A DNA stretch of 64,000 bases from Bin87 sp963666865 (GTDB lineage: Bacteria; Chloroflexota; Dehalococcoidia; Lucifugimonadales; UBA3495), in the NCBI GenBank assembly GCA_963666865.1, contig OY763072.1, forward strand, positions 744,001 to 808,000, written 5' to 3'. The notes beneath the pieces are model-generated. The model worked only from the letters and a program-made list of their open reading frames with translations. It had not been told where the DNA came from and searched no databases. This document shows positions 34,488-42,190 of this stretch, piece after piece. Both the position numbers and the translations under genes were made by a program. Each line of letters opens with the position of its first letter. Position 1 is the first letter of the stretch.

Positions 34488-35039
34488 ATGTCCATAGCAC
34501 AGGCCAACCGCCACATCGACCTCAGCCGTCGTCTTATGGAGCAGGCCAATTACGAACTGCATACCATGGGTGACCGGGTGCAGGCTTCGGACAAAGCTTC
34601 CGGCGCCGTGGCCCAGGCCGTGAAAGCAATCGCCGAGGACCGGAATTGGCGGCACCGCTCGCACAACCTGCGCCGGGACATTGTTGGTTTGCTGGCCGAG
34701 GAGTTCCAGCAACCGCAAATGCGGCATCTGCAAGCCATCGCCGACCAGTTGCACGACAACTACTACGAGGACTGGCTAGGCGAGGCATTGGTAACGGACT
34801 TGCTTGCCGAGGTTAATGCGCTGATACCCCTGCTGTGGGAAGCGCGGGAACGGGGAGCCAACCGGGATTTCATACCCACTTCCTTGCAGCAAAGGACTAT
34901 TGACCGCCTGCTCCTCTCGGAAGAAGAGGCCCTGGCCGACGAAAGCATAGACTTGCCCCGGCCCATGCCTCCTTTCAATCCCCGGCCGGCTGAACGGCCA
35001 CCAGGGTCGGCCAGATCAAACAGAAGCGCTGGGAGTTGA
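34488..35039 (+). CDS. PaREP1/HEPN-like protein upstream of hicBA
   Basis: 183-aa helical protein. The core (DRVQASDKASGAVAQAVKAIAE, HRSHNLRRDIVGLLAEEF, LHDNYYED) follows the pattern of PaREP1-type helical proteins, which are related to HEPN bundles. A second, divergent family member is at 40448-40990. The C-terminal 35 residues are Pro/Arg/Ser-rich and likely disordered. No R-x4-6-H RNase motif is convincing, so catalytic activity is uncertain. The stop lies 2 bp before the HicB ATG, so translation is coupled to hicBA. Confidence 0.68.
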   Translation: MSIAQANRHIDLSRRLMEQANYELHTMGDRVQASDKASGAVAQAVKAIAEDRNWRHRSHNLRRDIVGLLAEEFQQPQMRHLQAIADQLHDNYYEDWLGEALVTDLLAEVNALIPLLWEARERGANRDFIPTSLQQRTIDRLLLSEEEALADESIDLPRPMPPFNPRPAERPPGSARSNRSAGS

Positions 35040-35041
35040 CA

Positions 35042-35287
35042 ATGATTGCAAGGATACCGTTGATCCTGGAACCTCAGCCGGAAGGTGGGTACACCGCTAC
35101 ATCTCCCCTGCTCCCAGAGCTGATTACCGAGGGCGACACCATCTCGGAATGCCTGGTTAACGTAGAGGACGCTTTTGCCGCAGTGGTGGAAATCTACGAA
35201 GACCGAGGGCGTCCGTTGCCCGCCGGCATTTACGCGGACGACGCCAACGGGCCGGTGTCCATTGAGGCTGTCGTCTCCATCCCATGA
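35042..35287 (+). CDS. hicB: HicB-type antitoxin
   Basis: 81-aa partial-RNaseH-fold antitoxin: IPLILEPQPEGGYTATSPLLPELITEGDTISECLVNVEDAFAAVVE is the standard HicB core with the D/E...G.Y.A..P motif. It neutralises HicA and probably autoregulates. GGAG six bases before the ATG at 35042 supports this start over an in-frame TTG at 35036. No C-terminal HTH/RHH is evident in this short form. It overlaps hicA by 4 bp (ATGA). Confidence 0.88.
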   Translation: MIARIPLILEPQPEGGYTATSPLLPELITEGDTISECLVNVEDAFAAVVEIYEDRGRPLPAGIYADDANGPVSIEAVVSIP

Positions 35288-35460
35288 GATACCGGGAAGC
35301 AGTCCGCAAACTGTCGCGGCTGGGGTGTTATGAGGTTACGAGGCGGGGTGGCGGCTCTCACCGAAAGTGGTTTAACCCACAGGCGCAAACGGACGCCATA
35401 TTGCCGGATTGGGGCGGGCGCGATCTCAGAATCGGAACCCTGCGCTCGGCAATCAGGTAG
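35284..35460 (+). CDS. hicA: HicA-type mRNA interferase toxin
   Basis: 58-aa dsRBD-like toxin that cleaves mRNA independently of translation bypass. The sequence begins MRYREAVRKLSRLGCYEVTR and contains the catalytic GGGSHRKW motif with the conserved His at residue 26, followed by ILPDW and RDLRIGTLRSAIR, which is the HicA pattern. It overlaps hicB by 4 bp. The gene order hicB-hicA is the reverse of the classical E. coli order but is common elsewhere. It ends 57 bp before mcrB. Confidence 0.9.
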   Translation: MRYREAVRKLSRLGCYEVTRRGGGSHRKWFNPQAQTDAILPDWGGRDLRIGTLRSAIR

Positions 35461-35517
35461 TTGGACCTGGATTGGCAAGGGTTCTTGGATTCATAGGCAC
35501 AGCATGGGGAGGCAATC

Positions 35518-37305
35518 ATGGGCAGCAGAAGAACCGGAAACGGCGAGGAAAACGTGTACGAAGCCGCTAACTTGTGGGTTGAGCGTGCACTGAAGGCCGA
35601 CGACTCACTGTTTATGCCAGGCAAGGCAATCTGGACGCGCGAGAATCTAGAAGAATTGCGCCGGCGGTTTCTGGACAAGCCTGACGATTCAGGCAACGGT
35701 TTCTACGAAAAGCTGCGCGGGCAACTTTCCGGCAGCCCGCCAGAAATCTATCAACTGGTGGCGGAGGTCCTGTATGTTCACTTTCTTATCATTTGGCGAG
35801 GCGCTATGAGGGGCGACACAAAAATGAATCGCCTCAGTCGTGTGCTCGGATGGTCTCCGGAGCCGGCGCGCCTTCCTGACTACCTTGTCGACGGCTTATG
35901 GCCGGGCATAGTACATCCCGGACAATATGCCCTCTCAAGTTTGCGCCCCTATCTGTTAGGGTTCCTTATCGAGATTGCTGAGCAACTAAAGGAACTACCC
36001 CCACAAGAGCGTGAAGGTTTGCTCAATGACCCGTGGTATTTTAAACATTTTTCGGAACGTTTAGATTTCCGCAGCGCATTGATGAGTGAAACACCCAATA
36101 GAACCCGAATACAACGGAATGCAACGTACCATCTCCTGTTCCCGGACACATTCGAAGGGATTGTTGCAGAAGATCATAAAAACAAAATAGTTAAGGCATT
36201 CGAAGAACATATGACTGAATTGACTGGCGATGTCGACCGTGATTTGCAGCAGATTCGTCCTTATCTAGAGAAATCGTATGGCAAGAATATCAACTTCTAT
36301 GAAGACCATATCCGCAGTCACTGGGACATCAACCCCAATTCTACCTCACACCGCCTTCTGAGTTCTGGAGAACTAGATAGATATAGCAATAGGGCAGACG
36401 ATGATGCCGTGTACGACATCGACTTGCGCTTCCTTGCCGATGACCTATACTTGCCCGGCGATTTCCTCGTGGAAATCAACACACTGCTCGAAGACAAGAA
36501 GCAGGTCATCTTCCAGGGACCACCTGGCACCGGAAAAACCTACATTGCACGGGAATTTGCTGAGCTTATCGCTGGGTCAAACGGCTCGGTTAAGCTAGTG
36601 CAATTCCACCCGTCCTACGATTACGTTGACTTTGTGCAGGGCTACCATCCTGATCTAACTGATGAGGGACAGGTACGGTACGAATTGAAGGATGGCCCGT
36701 TGCTGCGGGCTGCTTTGGCTGGCTGGTCAAATCGTGGCGCTAAGCATTTCATCATCATCGACGAAATCAACCGGGCCAACCTGAGTAAGGTATTCGGTGA
36801 ACTGTTCTATCTGCTGGAATACCGCAACGAAAGCATCCAGCTCCAGTATTCCGATAAACCGTTCCGCCTGCCGGAAAACCTCTACATAATCGGGACGATG
36901 AACACCGCCGACCGCTCCATCGCCCTGGTGGACCTGGCGCTGCGCCGCCGGTTCTATTTCGTGGAGTTCCATCCGGACAAGCGGCCTATCAAGGGATTGC
37001 TCCGCAGGTATCTCAGGGAGGAATCTCCCAGCATGGCATGGATTGCCGACGTGGTTGACCGGGCGAACGAACTGCTGCACGATGAACCTCACGCCGCCAT
37101 CGGCCCCAGCTACTTTATGAAGCCAAGGCTTAACGAGGCTGCCGTCCGTCGCATCTGGAAGTACGGCGTCCTGCCCTACATCGAGGAACGCCTCTTCGGA
37201 CAGGGCGATGACCGGCTTGCCGAGTTCGACTTGGACAGGCTACGCGGCAACCCTCTCGCACTCACTGAAGCTGAGGCCAACCCGGACGACGCTGGCAATG
37301 CGTGA
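35518..37305 (+). CDS. mcrB: McrB-type AAA+ GTPase of a 5-methylcytosine restriction system
   Basis: 595-aa motor subunit of a McrBC-type restriction enzyme. Walker A is GPPGTGKT (about residue 335), Walker B is IIIDEINRAN (about 413), and the McrB signature MNTADRS (about 460) is followed by the arginine-rich ALRRRFYF sensor. The N-terminal 250 residues are not the E. coli DUF3578 domain; they form a helical region (YEAANLWVERAL, EIYQLVAEVLYVHFLI) seen in other bacterial McrB-like proteins and presumably contact DNA. GGGAGG 5 bases before the ATG. It overlaps mcrC by 8 bp. Confidence 0.93.
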   Translation: MGSRRTGNGEENVYEAANLWVERALKADDSLFMPGKAIWTRENLEELRRRFLDKPDDSGNGFYEKLRGQLSGSPPEIYQLVAEVLYVHFLIIWRGAMRGDTKMNRLSRVLGWSPEPARLPDYLVDGLWPGIVHPGQYALSSLRPYLLGFLIEIAEQLKELPPQEREGLLNDPWYFKHFSERLDFRSALMSETPNRTRIQRNATYHLLFPDTFEGIVAEDHKNKIVKAFEEHMTELTGDVDRDLQQIRPYLEKSYGKNINFYEDHIRSHWDINPNSTSHRLLSSGELDRYSNRADDDAVYDIDLRFLADDLYLPGDFLVEINTLLEDKKQVIFQGPPGTGKTYIAREFAELIAGSNGSVKLVQFHPSYDYVDFVQGYHPDLTDEGQVRYELKDGPLLRAALAGWSNRGAKHFIIIDEINRANLSKVFGELFYLLEYRNESIQLQYSDKPFRLPENLYIIGTMNTADRSIALVDLALRRRFYFVEFHPDKRPIKGLLRRYLREESPSMAWIADVVDRANELLHDEPHAAIGPSYFMKPRLNEAAVRRIWKYGVLPYIEERLFGQGDDRLAEFDLDRLRGNPLALTEAEANPDDAGNA

Positions 37306-38503
37306 AATCAACCTCCAGGAATGGCAATGGAGTGTGCCAATCCCGCTTTCTGCCGGTGAACGTGACACCCTGCGCCAAGCGGTGCCGCTGGGGAATATCA
37401 AGCCTGTGACTGGGGAGGATAGTGCCTATCTCCTCAGGCCAGGCTCTCATATCGGTGCCGTTGAAATCGGCGACCTGTCGGTGCTCATTGAGCCGAAGAT
37501 AGGCATTCCGCAGGTCCTGTCCCTGGCCTGCTACGCCATCGGCAAGGTCAAATTCCAGCCCGAAGATTTTGACTACCGCGACGAGTACGCGCTGCCCGAT
37601 GCGCTGGCGATAGCCCTGACCTCCCATGCCCGCCGGGCTTTCGCCCGCGGCCTACTGCACGGCTACCGGACGGAGGAGGAGGCGCTGTACACCGTGCGGG
37701 GCCGCATCCGATTTGACGAGCAACTGCGCCGCCGATTTGGCGTACCGCTACCGGTCGAGGTCCGGTACGACGAGTTCACCGATGACGTGCTCGCCAACCG
37801 GCTGGTGAAAGCGGCGGCCTACCGGCTGGGGCGTACCCGTCTGCGTTCGGCCCGGGCCCGGCGGGGATTGGGCTGGTTGGCGGCGATGCTGGAGGAAGTG
37901 TCGCCGGTGGAGTTCCCACCCAACGATGTCCCGGCGGTACGATTTGACCGGCTGAACGAACACTACCGTGGCGTCGTGGAGCTGTCGCGGCTCATCCTGC
38001 GGCACGGCGCTTTTGAGTCGGGCCGGGGAGCGGTGCGGGCCAGCGGGTTCCTGATGGATATGAACGTGGTGTTCCAGGAATTCGTCGTAGAGGCGCTGCG
38101 GGATGCGCTAGGGATCTCACCGGCTGTATTCGGCGAAAAGCCCATCGCCAGCCTTGATGATGGAGGCCGCATCCATCTCCGGCCCGATTTGACTTGGTGG
38201 GAGGGTTCCTCTTGCGTGTTCGTCGGCGACGCCAAGTACAAGAAAATCACGCACGCAAGCGTTCCCAACGCCGATTTGTACCAACTGTTCGCCTACGCCA
38301 CTGCGTCTAACCTGCCGGGCGGCCTGCTGATTTACGCGCAGGGCGAGGCCGATGAAGGAACCTACCACGTGCAACACGCCGGAAAGCGGCTGGAGGTTGC
38401 GGCATTGGACCTTTCCGGCATGCTGGAGGAAACGCTGGTGAGGGTCAAGGTATTGGCGGAGAAAGTTATCGCGCTGCGTGATGAGGCATCCTATGGACTC
38501 TGA
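37298..38503 (+). CDS. mcrC: McrC-type endonuclease subunit
   Basis: 401-aa partner of McrB. The N-terminal beta domain (MREINLQEWQWSVP, LIEPKIGIP) is followed by a C-terminal PD-(D/E)XK nuclease core in which RPDLTWW (about residue 294) and GDAKYKK (about 310) supply the metal-binding Asp and Asp-x-Lys. In complex with McrB it cleaves DNA containing modified cytosine. The start at 37298 lies within the mcrB 3' end. It overlaps the convergent P-loop kinase gene by 13 bp. Confidence 0.93.
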   Translation: MREINLQEWQWSVPIPLSAGERDTLRQAVPLGNIKPVTGEDSAYLLRPGSHIGAVEIGDLSVLIEPKIGIPQVLSLACYAIGKVKFQPEDFDYRDEYALPDALAIALTSHARRAFARGLLHGYRTEEEALYTVRGRIRFDEQLRRRFGVPLPVEVRYDEFTDDVLANRLVKAAAYRLGRTRLRSARARRGLGWLAAMLEEVSPVEFPPNDVPAVRFDRLNEHYRGVVELSRLILRHGAFESGRGAVRASGFLMDMNVVFQEFVVEALRDALGISPAVFGEKPIASLDDGGRIHLRPDLTWWEGSSCVFVGDAKYKKITHASVPNADLYQLFAYATASNLPGGLLIYAQGEADEGTYHVQHAGKRLEVAALDLSGMLEETLVRVKVLAEKVIALRDEASYGL

Positions 38504-39153
38504 CTTTCGTCGGAGTGACGATGATGCCGTGTGCGCCGCAGCGTCTCTTCCAGAACCCGCTCCGCATCCGCCGGCCCCCGCACCAGCAGGTGGGGTCTCG
38601 GTACAGGCTGGTCGGCTATGACCATGCGGGTATATACCTCCCAGCCGGCATCGCTCTGGGTGGGGTCGGCTGCGCCGGAGGCGCGGTCCTGCATTCGTTT
38701 CCACACTAACCCCGCGCTGGCGGTGAAGCGGATGATCAGGGGGGTGACGCCCACCGACTCTGCCGATGCGTACAGCGGGGCGCGGACGCCTTCGTTCAGA
38801 TTGGTGGCGTCAAACACCACCGAATGACCGTCCCGCAGGTAGCCGCGGGTCAGGACGTGCATCGCGGCGAAGACCCGGCGATGCTCCCGGCGGCTGTAGA
38901 TGGGCTGCTTCACCAGCAGCTTGCGCGTCCGGTCGCTGTTCAGCCAGACGAAGGGAGCACGAGCCACCAGTTCACGGGCAAAGTGGGACTTGCCGGTGCC
39001 GGGCAGTCCGCAGAGTATCACCAGGCTGGCCGGACCGTCCTGCGGCGGCGGCAACTCGCTGGCCATCGCTTCTCGCAGTCGGGGCAAATCCCGGGGGCGC
39101 AGCCCGCCGGCTGTCCAGAACTTGCGACGAGGCCGTGGCGCTGAACCGGACAA
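38491..39153 (-). CDS. AAA-type P-loop ATPase / predicted kinase
   Basis: 220-aa protein with Walker A GLPGTGKS (residues 49-56), VWLNSDRTRK and VVFDATNLNEGVRAPLY (the DATN motif of polynucleotide-kinase-like and Zeta-like small-molecule kinases), then a C-terminal IRFTASAGLVWKRMQDRAS lid. It phosphorylates an unknown small molecule or nucleic acid end. The TTG start at 39153 is uncertain; an internal ATG at 39066 would keep all motifs. It is convergent with mcrC, so it is probably not part of that operon. Confidence 0.8.
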   Translation of the reverse strand: MSGSAPRPRRKFWTAGGLRPRDLPRLREAMASELPPPQDGPASLVILCGLPGTGKSHFARELVARAPFVWLNSDRTRKLLVKQPIYSRREHRRVFAAMHVLTRGYLRDGHSVVFDATNLNEGVRAPLYASAESVGVTPLIIRFTASAGLVWKRMQDRASGAADPTQSDAGWEVYTRMVIADQPVPRPHLLVRGPADAERVLEETLRRTRHHRHSDESQSP

Positions 39154-39200
39154 TGCCGTTCACTCTTTATGACCGCGCAGACTAGGGACTGTTGACGTTT

Positions 39201-39301
39201 CCCGTCATTCCCGCGAAAGCGGGAATCCAGCAAGTGTACAGTCGGGCCAACTTTCCTGTTGCAACAATTTCTGGGTTCCTGCTTTCGCAGGAACGACGGG
39301 G
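39201..39301. repeat. CGTCATTCC-type paired hairpin element, copy 5
   Basis: Left end CCCGTCATTCCCGCGAAAG / CGGGAATCCAG; right end GGGTTCCTG / CTTTCG / CAGGAACGACGGGG. About 100 bp, intergenic between the kinase gene and yggT. Confidence 0.8.
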
Positions 39302-39336
39302 TGATTTTCCAAATGTCGCCACATCCTAACTGTGGG

Positions 39337-39612
39337 CTACGATAACAACGCGCGCACTGCGTACTGGATCACCACCAACACCACCATCACCACCAGGGGA
39401 CTGAAGTCAATCATCCCCGTCTGCGGCAGCATCCGCCGAATTGGGCCCAGCACCGGCTCCGTAAGCGAAAACACCACGTCGTAAAGCCGCACCAGGACGT
39501 CAGGCGCGCCGCTGCCCTGCATCGTCATGTACTGGACGACGAAGCCCAGGATGATGCGGGCCAGCAGCAGCAGGTAGCACAGCGTGATGAAGAAGCTGAT
39601 GAGCTGGAGCAT
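39337..39612 (-). CDS. yggT: YggT family membrane protein
   Basis: 91-aa inner-membrane protein with two hydrophobic segments, the second being the family's FSPLVVMVVLVVIQYAV. The LTEPVLGPIRRMLPQTGMIDFSP motif between them is the YggT signature. It is the usual neighbour of proC; here it follows proC by 27 bp on the same strand. Function poorly defined; linked to membrane/osmotic stress or cell-division clusters in other bacteria. Confidence 0.92.
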   Translation of the reverse strand: MLQLISFFITLCYLLLLARIILGFVVQYMTMQGSGAPDVLVRLYDVVFSLTEPVLGPIRRMLPQTGMIDFSPLVVMVVLVVIQYAVRALLS

Positions 39613-39639
39613 AGCGAGTTACGGAGATTGGGCGGACGG

Positions 39640-40443
39640 TCAGCCCTGGCCCAGCCGGATTGATTTGAGATAGGCCGCGTTCACCGCGTCCACCAGCGCC
39701 GCCGGCACGCCGGCACGCTCCAGGGCCTGCAAACCCTCGGCGGTGGTGCCCCCAGGTGAAGTGACCATATCTTTCAACTCGCCGGGATGCCTACCGGTCT
39801 CAGCCACCAGTTGCACGCTGCCCTTCACAGTTTGCAGAGCCATGCGCCGCGCGACGTCCCGGGGCAACCCCACGTACACGCCGGCGTCGATCAGGGCCTC
39901 CACGATGAGGAAAACGTAAGCGGGTCCGCTGGCGCTCAATGCCGTCGCCATGTCCAGGTACTTCTCGTCGTCAACGTAAATCTCGTCGCCGATGGTGGAC
40001 AGGATGGCGGCGGTGGTGTCGCGGTGGGCCTGGCTCACCGAGGACGCGCAGGTCCACATGGTCATGCCGGCTCCAATCTGGGCCGGCGTGTTGGGCATTA
40101 CGCGGATGATGCCGGAGTGCTTGAAGCCGTCTGACAAGGACTTCATGGGGGTTCCGGCGACGATGGACAGCAACGACTTTTCGTCGGTGAACCGGCCGCC
40201 GATGTCGTCATAAACCTTGTACAGGTCTTGAGGCTTGACCGCCAGCACCACCAGATCGGACCCGTTGACCACCGGCTGGTTGGCGGGCGAAACGGCGACG
40301 CCGTATCGCTCCGCAAGGTAGTCTCGCCGCGGCGGTACCGGCTCGCCTATCATCACGTCGCCGGCCTGAGCAACGCCGCCGTCCAGCATTCCGCCCAGGA
40401 TGGCCTCAGCCATGGTGCCGCCGCCGATGAATCCGATATTCAT
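39640..40443 (-). CDS. proC: Pyrroline-5-carboxylate reductase
   Basis: 267-aa NAD(P)H-dependent enzyme that reduces P5C to proline. N-terminal IGFIGGGTMAEAILGG is the Rossmann loop, LAVKPQDL the nucleotide-contact strand, IIRVMPNTPAQIGAGMTMW the family motif, and SGSGPAY-type SASGPAYVFLIVEAL plus MVTSPGGTTAEGLQALER the C-terminal signature. The start lies within a duplicated junction shared with the downstream-located PaREP1-like gene (see repeats at 40441 and 40988). Confidence 0.96.
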   Translation of the reverse strand: MNIGFIGGGTMAEAILGGMLDGGVAQAGDVMIGEPVPPRRDYLAERYGVAVSPANQPVVNGSDLVVLAVKPQDLYKVYDDIGGRFTDEKSLLSIVAGTPMKSLSDGFKHSGIIRVMPNTPAQIGAGMTMWTCASSVSQAHRDTTAAILSTIGDEIYVDDEKYLDMATALSASGPAYVFLIVEALIDAGVYVGLPRDVARRMALQTVKGSVQLVAETGRHPGELKDMVTSPGGTTAEGLQALERAGVPAALVDAVNAAYLKSIRLGQG

Positions 40444-40480
40444 TGCGCTAACCCTCGCCTACGCCATCCGTAAAGCCGTG
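40441..40480. repeat. Duplicated gene-junction repeat, left copy
   Basis: Imperfect direct repeat of about 40 bp (core GCGCTAACCCTCGCC identical) matching 40988-41027. On the minus strand it encodes the last residues of the upstream gene (DGVGEG-stop), a GAGGG ribosome site and the next ATG (proC). It brackets the PaREP1-like gene with the second copy. Confidence 0.7.
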
Positions 40481-40990
40481 CTCAAGGGAGAATCCCACAT
40501 CGGACGTATCGCCGATCTCCAGGTCTTCATTGCCGGTGAGGCGGCGCAACCGTCGCAATTGAACGTTGCTGGTGATCGTGAACGGGCGCGGCGGACTTGT
40601 CGTCAGGTCGATCAATGCCTCCACTACCCGCTCAACGCCGTCAATCACCTCGGACAACTCTTCCGGGCTGCGGAAATTTTCGTAAAAATTCTCGTGGCCC
40701 ACTCGGTACGCTTCCGAAAGGGCCTGCACCTGGTCACCATCAAAACCGTATTCCAGCACGACTTGACTCAAGACCGCGTGCACGTCCTGATGGGACTTAT
40801 GCCGCCAGCCGCGTTGTTCGGCGATGGCTTTCACCGGGTGGACCACGGCGCCCCAGGCTTTTTCACCCGCCTGCAAGCGGCTACCCAGCTTCAGTTCTTC
40901 GCGGGCCTGGATGATCATACGCAAACTGATCCGGAGACGGTCTTCGGTACTCTGGGCGCCTGGCGGCGGCAAATCCGGTGCGGTACTCAT
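40448..40990 (-). CDS. PaREP1/HEPN-like protein inserted between pdxA and proC
   Basis: 180-aa helical protein related to that at 34488-35039: LQAGEKAWGAVVHPVKAIAEQRGWRHKSH and SEAYRVGHENFYENF align with the other's DRVQASDKASGAV...HRSH and LHDNYYED. The C-terminal extension ends DGVGEG, echoing the DGWGEG end of PdxA. It starts at 40990 after GAGGG. The gene is flanked by a 40-bp direct repeat covering stop, ribosome site and start, indicating insertion as a cassette. No catalytic motif is certain. Confidence 0.68.
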   Translation of the reverse strand: MSTAPDLPPPGAQSTEDRLRISLRMIIQAREELKLGSRLQAGEKAWGAVVHPVKAIAEQRGWRHKSHQDVHAVLSQVVLEYGFDGDQVQALSEAYRVGHENFYENFRSPEELSEVIDGVERVVEALIDLTTSPPRPFTITSNVQLRRLRRLTGNEDLEIGDTSDVGFSLEHGFTDGVGEG

Positions 40991-41027
40991 AGCGCTAACC
41001 CTCGCCCCAACCATCGATTAGGCCGTC
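40988..41027. repeat. Duplicated gene-junction repeat, right copy
   Basis: Partner of 40441-40480. On the minus strand it covers the last codons of pdxA (LIDGWGEG-stop), GAGGG and the ATG of the PaREP1-like gene. Fifteen contiguous identical bases plus scattered matches across the repeat. Confidence 0.7.
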
Positions 41028-42038
41028 TCCCCGGGCGAAAGCCACCGCCATCCGTATCGATTCCACCATGGAGGTATGGTCGGCCAGGTTTTTGCCGGCG
41101 ATGTCAAAGGCCGTGCCGTGGTCAACGGAGGTGCGGATGAAGGGCAGCCCCAGGTTGGCGGTGATGCTCTCTTCAAATCCATACACCTTGACCGGAATGT
41201 GCCCTTGGTCGTGGTACATGCAGAGGGTGACGTCGTAGCGGTCCTGGATGGCCTGGTGGAAGATGATGTCCGCCGGGACCGGACCGATGGCGTTGATGCC
41301 CTCGCTTTGGGCCTGTTGCACCGCCGGCGCGATCTCCTCCGCTTCCTCGTTGCCCAGCAAGCCGCCGTCGCTGCCGTGCGGGTTCAGCGCGGCCACGCCG
41401 ATGCGGGGGTTGGCGAAGCCCCATTTCTTGAAATTGTCGTCGGTAAGCCGCAGATAATCGAGGATGCGGTCCTTTTTCACGTAGTCGCAGGCCACTCGCA
41501 GCGAGCGATGGGTGGTCAGATGCACCACCCGCAGGTTCTTCGCCATGAGCATGGTGGCTACGGTCTTGGTGCCGGAGAGTTCCTGAAGTAGTTCCATGTG
41601 CCCGATGGCCTCGTAGCCGGCCAGAGCCGCCGCTTCCTTGTTCAAGGGCGCGGTGGCCAGGCCGTCAACGACGCCGGCCATGGCCAGCTGTCCCGCCTTG
41701 CTGACCCACTCCATGGACGCCTTGCCGCAGGGCACGCTCAACTGCCCTACGGTGATGTCCTCAGCATTGAGATTTCCGATGTCCACCACGTCCACCACCG
41801 AGGGGTTCTCGCCGGCGGAAGTGGGATCGTCGGTATGGTTGATGCCCAGGGATGATCCGGTGAGTTGGACCGCCTGCTCCATGGCAAAGACGTTGCCAAC
41901 CACCACCGGTCGGCAAGATTGATAGATCCTGGGGTCGGACAGGGCCTTCACCACCACCTCCGGGCCGATGCCGCAGGGGTCGCCCATGGTAATGGCGATG
42001 GCGGGGCGCTGAGCGCCGGAGTGGGTTGAAGATGCCAT
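40995..42038 (-). CDS. pdxA: 4-hydroxythreonine-4-phosphate dehydrogenase (PdxA family)
   Basis: 347-aa enzyme oxidising 4-phosphohydroxy-L-threonine in pyridoxal phosphate synthesis (or a catabolic PdxA2-like homologue). AITMGDPCGIGPEVV, the metal-ligand His residues in EAIGHMELLQEL, CMYHDQGHIPVKVYGFE and RTSVDHGTAFDIAGKNLAD are all family motifs. The start at 42038 has GAGG six bases upstream. No pdxJ is nearby, so participation in vitamin B6 synthesis versus a catabolic role cannot be fixed. Confidence 0.95.
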   Translation of the reverse strand: MASSTHSGAQRPAIAITMGDPCGIGPEVVVKALSDPRIYQSCRPVVVGNVFAMEQAVQLTGSSLGINHTDDPTSAGENPSVVDVVDIGNLNAEDITVGQLSVPCGKASMEWVSKAGQLAMAGVVDGLATAPLNKEAAALAGYEAIGHMELLQELSGTKTVATMLMAKNLRVVHLTTHRSLRVACDYVKKDRILDYLRLTDDNFKKWGFANPRIGVAALNPHGSDGGLLGNEEAEEIAPAVQQAQSEGINAIGPVPADIIFHQAIQDRYDVTLCMYHDQGHIPVKVYGFEESITANLGLPFIRTSVDHGTAFDIAGKNLADHTSMVESIRMAVAFARGDGLIDGWGEG

Positions 42039-42132
42039 GATCTGCCTCGCACTGTGGGGAGCCAACGGTGTTCCAATGCGCGGCTGATTATAGCACGCCG
42101 GCTGTGGCCATCTGTCTGAATGGGGAGAGAAA

Positions 42133-42163
42133 CTTGGGGGCAGTTTCTAGACCTGCCCCCAAG
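42133..42163. repeat. Inverted repeat with CTTGGGGGCAG arms
   Basis: Perfect 11-bp arms (42133-42143, 42153-42163) around a 9-nt loop containing TCTAGA. G/C-rich ends with a TCTAG-type centre recall the GTAGGGGCG palindromes but the sequence differs. Lies between pdxA and arsM. Confidence 0.7.
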
Positions 42164-42190
42164 CGTTTTGTGATATGCCGGGCGGCCGCG

